A stretch of 64,000 bases of DNA from Actinoplanes lobatus. Lineage in GTDB: Bacteria > Actinomycetota > Actinomycetes > Mycobacteriales > Micromonosporaceae. Made by a program: the position numbers and the translations under genes. Below, in pieces: positions 63,939-64,000 of the stretch; positions within the stretch are counted from its first letter, which is position 1; every line of letters starts with the position of its first letter. The stretch covers positions 5,001 to 69,000 of the forward strand of contig NZ_JACHNC010000001.1 of NCBI RefSeq assembly GCF_014205215.1, given 5' to 3'. The notes under the pieces were generated by a model. The model ran no database searches. It was not told where the DNA came from and was given only the letters and a program-made list of their open reading frames with translations.

Positions 63939-64000
63939 GGGCCCATGCTGCCATCGACGGCATTCCGCTCCTTCCCACCACCGGCCTGGGGTTGACCGGA

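Overview
The window is high-GC actinobacterial chromosome, most likely Actinoplanes or a close Micromonosporaceae relative. The 5' end of a 16S rRNA gene (minus strand) opens it, and its V1-V2 sequence has the Micromonosporaceae look. Gene content fits: an Actinobacteria-type ergothioneine operon, a MalR-type LacI regulator with malEFG but no malK, secreted CAP and ricin-like proteins, very GC-rich third codon positions, and only two TTA codons found by eye. It is ordinary chromosome with metabolic operons. I see no prophage, insertion sequence, CRISPR array or tRNA.

Layout. 1-715: 16S 5' end, rRNA leader and promoter. 716-3477: tyrS, a PPK2 kinase and a secreted protein of unknown role. 3509-10213: an eight-gene PTS operon read leftwards (DeoR regulator, 1-phosphofructokinase-type kinase, mannitol-type IIC, IIB and IIA, zinc dehydrogenase, HPr, Enzyme I). 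10346-19393: single genes, including a Nudix-like protein with a degenerate box, an adenylate kinase, a PemK/MazF-like protein, a CAP protein, 3-methyladenine glycosylase, a HelD-type helicase, a HIT protein and a ricin-like protein. 19402-21330: two kinds of intergenic repeat flanking a PLP decarboxylase. 21361-27063: lipoprotein esterase, a hypothetical protein, a TauE/SafE transporter and a GGDEF-EAL protein. 27182-37332: maltose/starch locus (amylopullulanase, LacI regulator, malEFG). 37733-41062: a DUF4132 protein. 41142-51704: arginine biosynthesis, with argCJBDFR, an unknown gene and argG as one overlapping operon, then dapE on the other strand and a separate argH. 52076-55045: a chemoreceptor followed by a lone solute-binding lipoprotein. 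55190-59905: egtABCD plus an unknown gene. 59906-63938: a GH3 beta-glucosidase, a methyltransferase and a GNAT protein.

How the parts work together. The starch locus looks self-contained: the secreted amylopullulanase cuts starch and glycogen, MalEFG imports the maltodextrins (the ATPase presumably being a shared MsiK-type protein encoded elsewhere), and the LacI regulator probably acts at GCAAG/CTTGC sites near all three units. The PTS operon carries its own general components, HPr and Enzyme I. The arg operon is built almost entirely from 1-, 4- or 8-nt stop/start overlaps. The ergothioneine operon has the same compact style and lacks egtE.

The points I would look at first are: TTA codons in the amylopullulanase and chemoreceptor genes; a 54-bp low-GC patch at the domain boundary of egtB; a 55-60 bp palindrome present twice, once with a decaying tandem array; at least eleven genes with a TANNNT hexamer 6-8 nt before the start codon (leaderless); the unknown gene inside the arg operon; the polyol PTS operon that pairs a zinc dehydrogenase with a 1-phosphofructokinase-type kinase; and the chemoreceptor plus binding-protein pair that lacks a permease.
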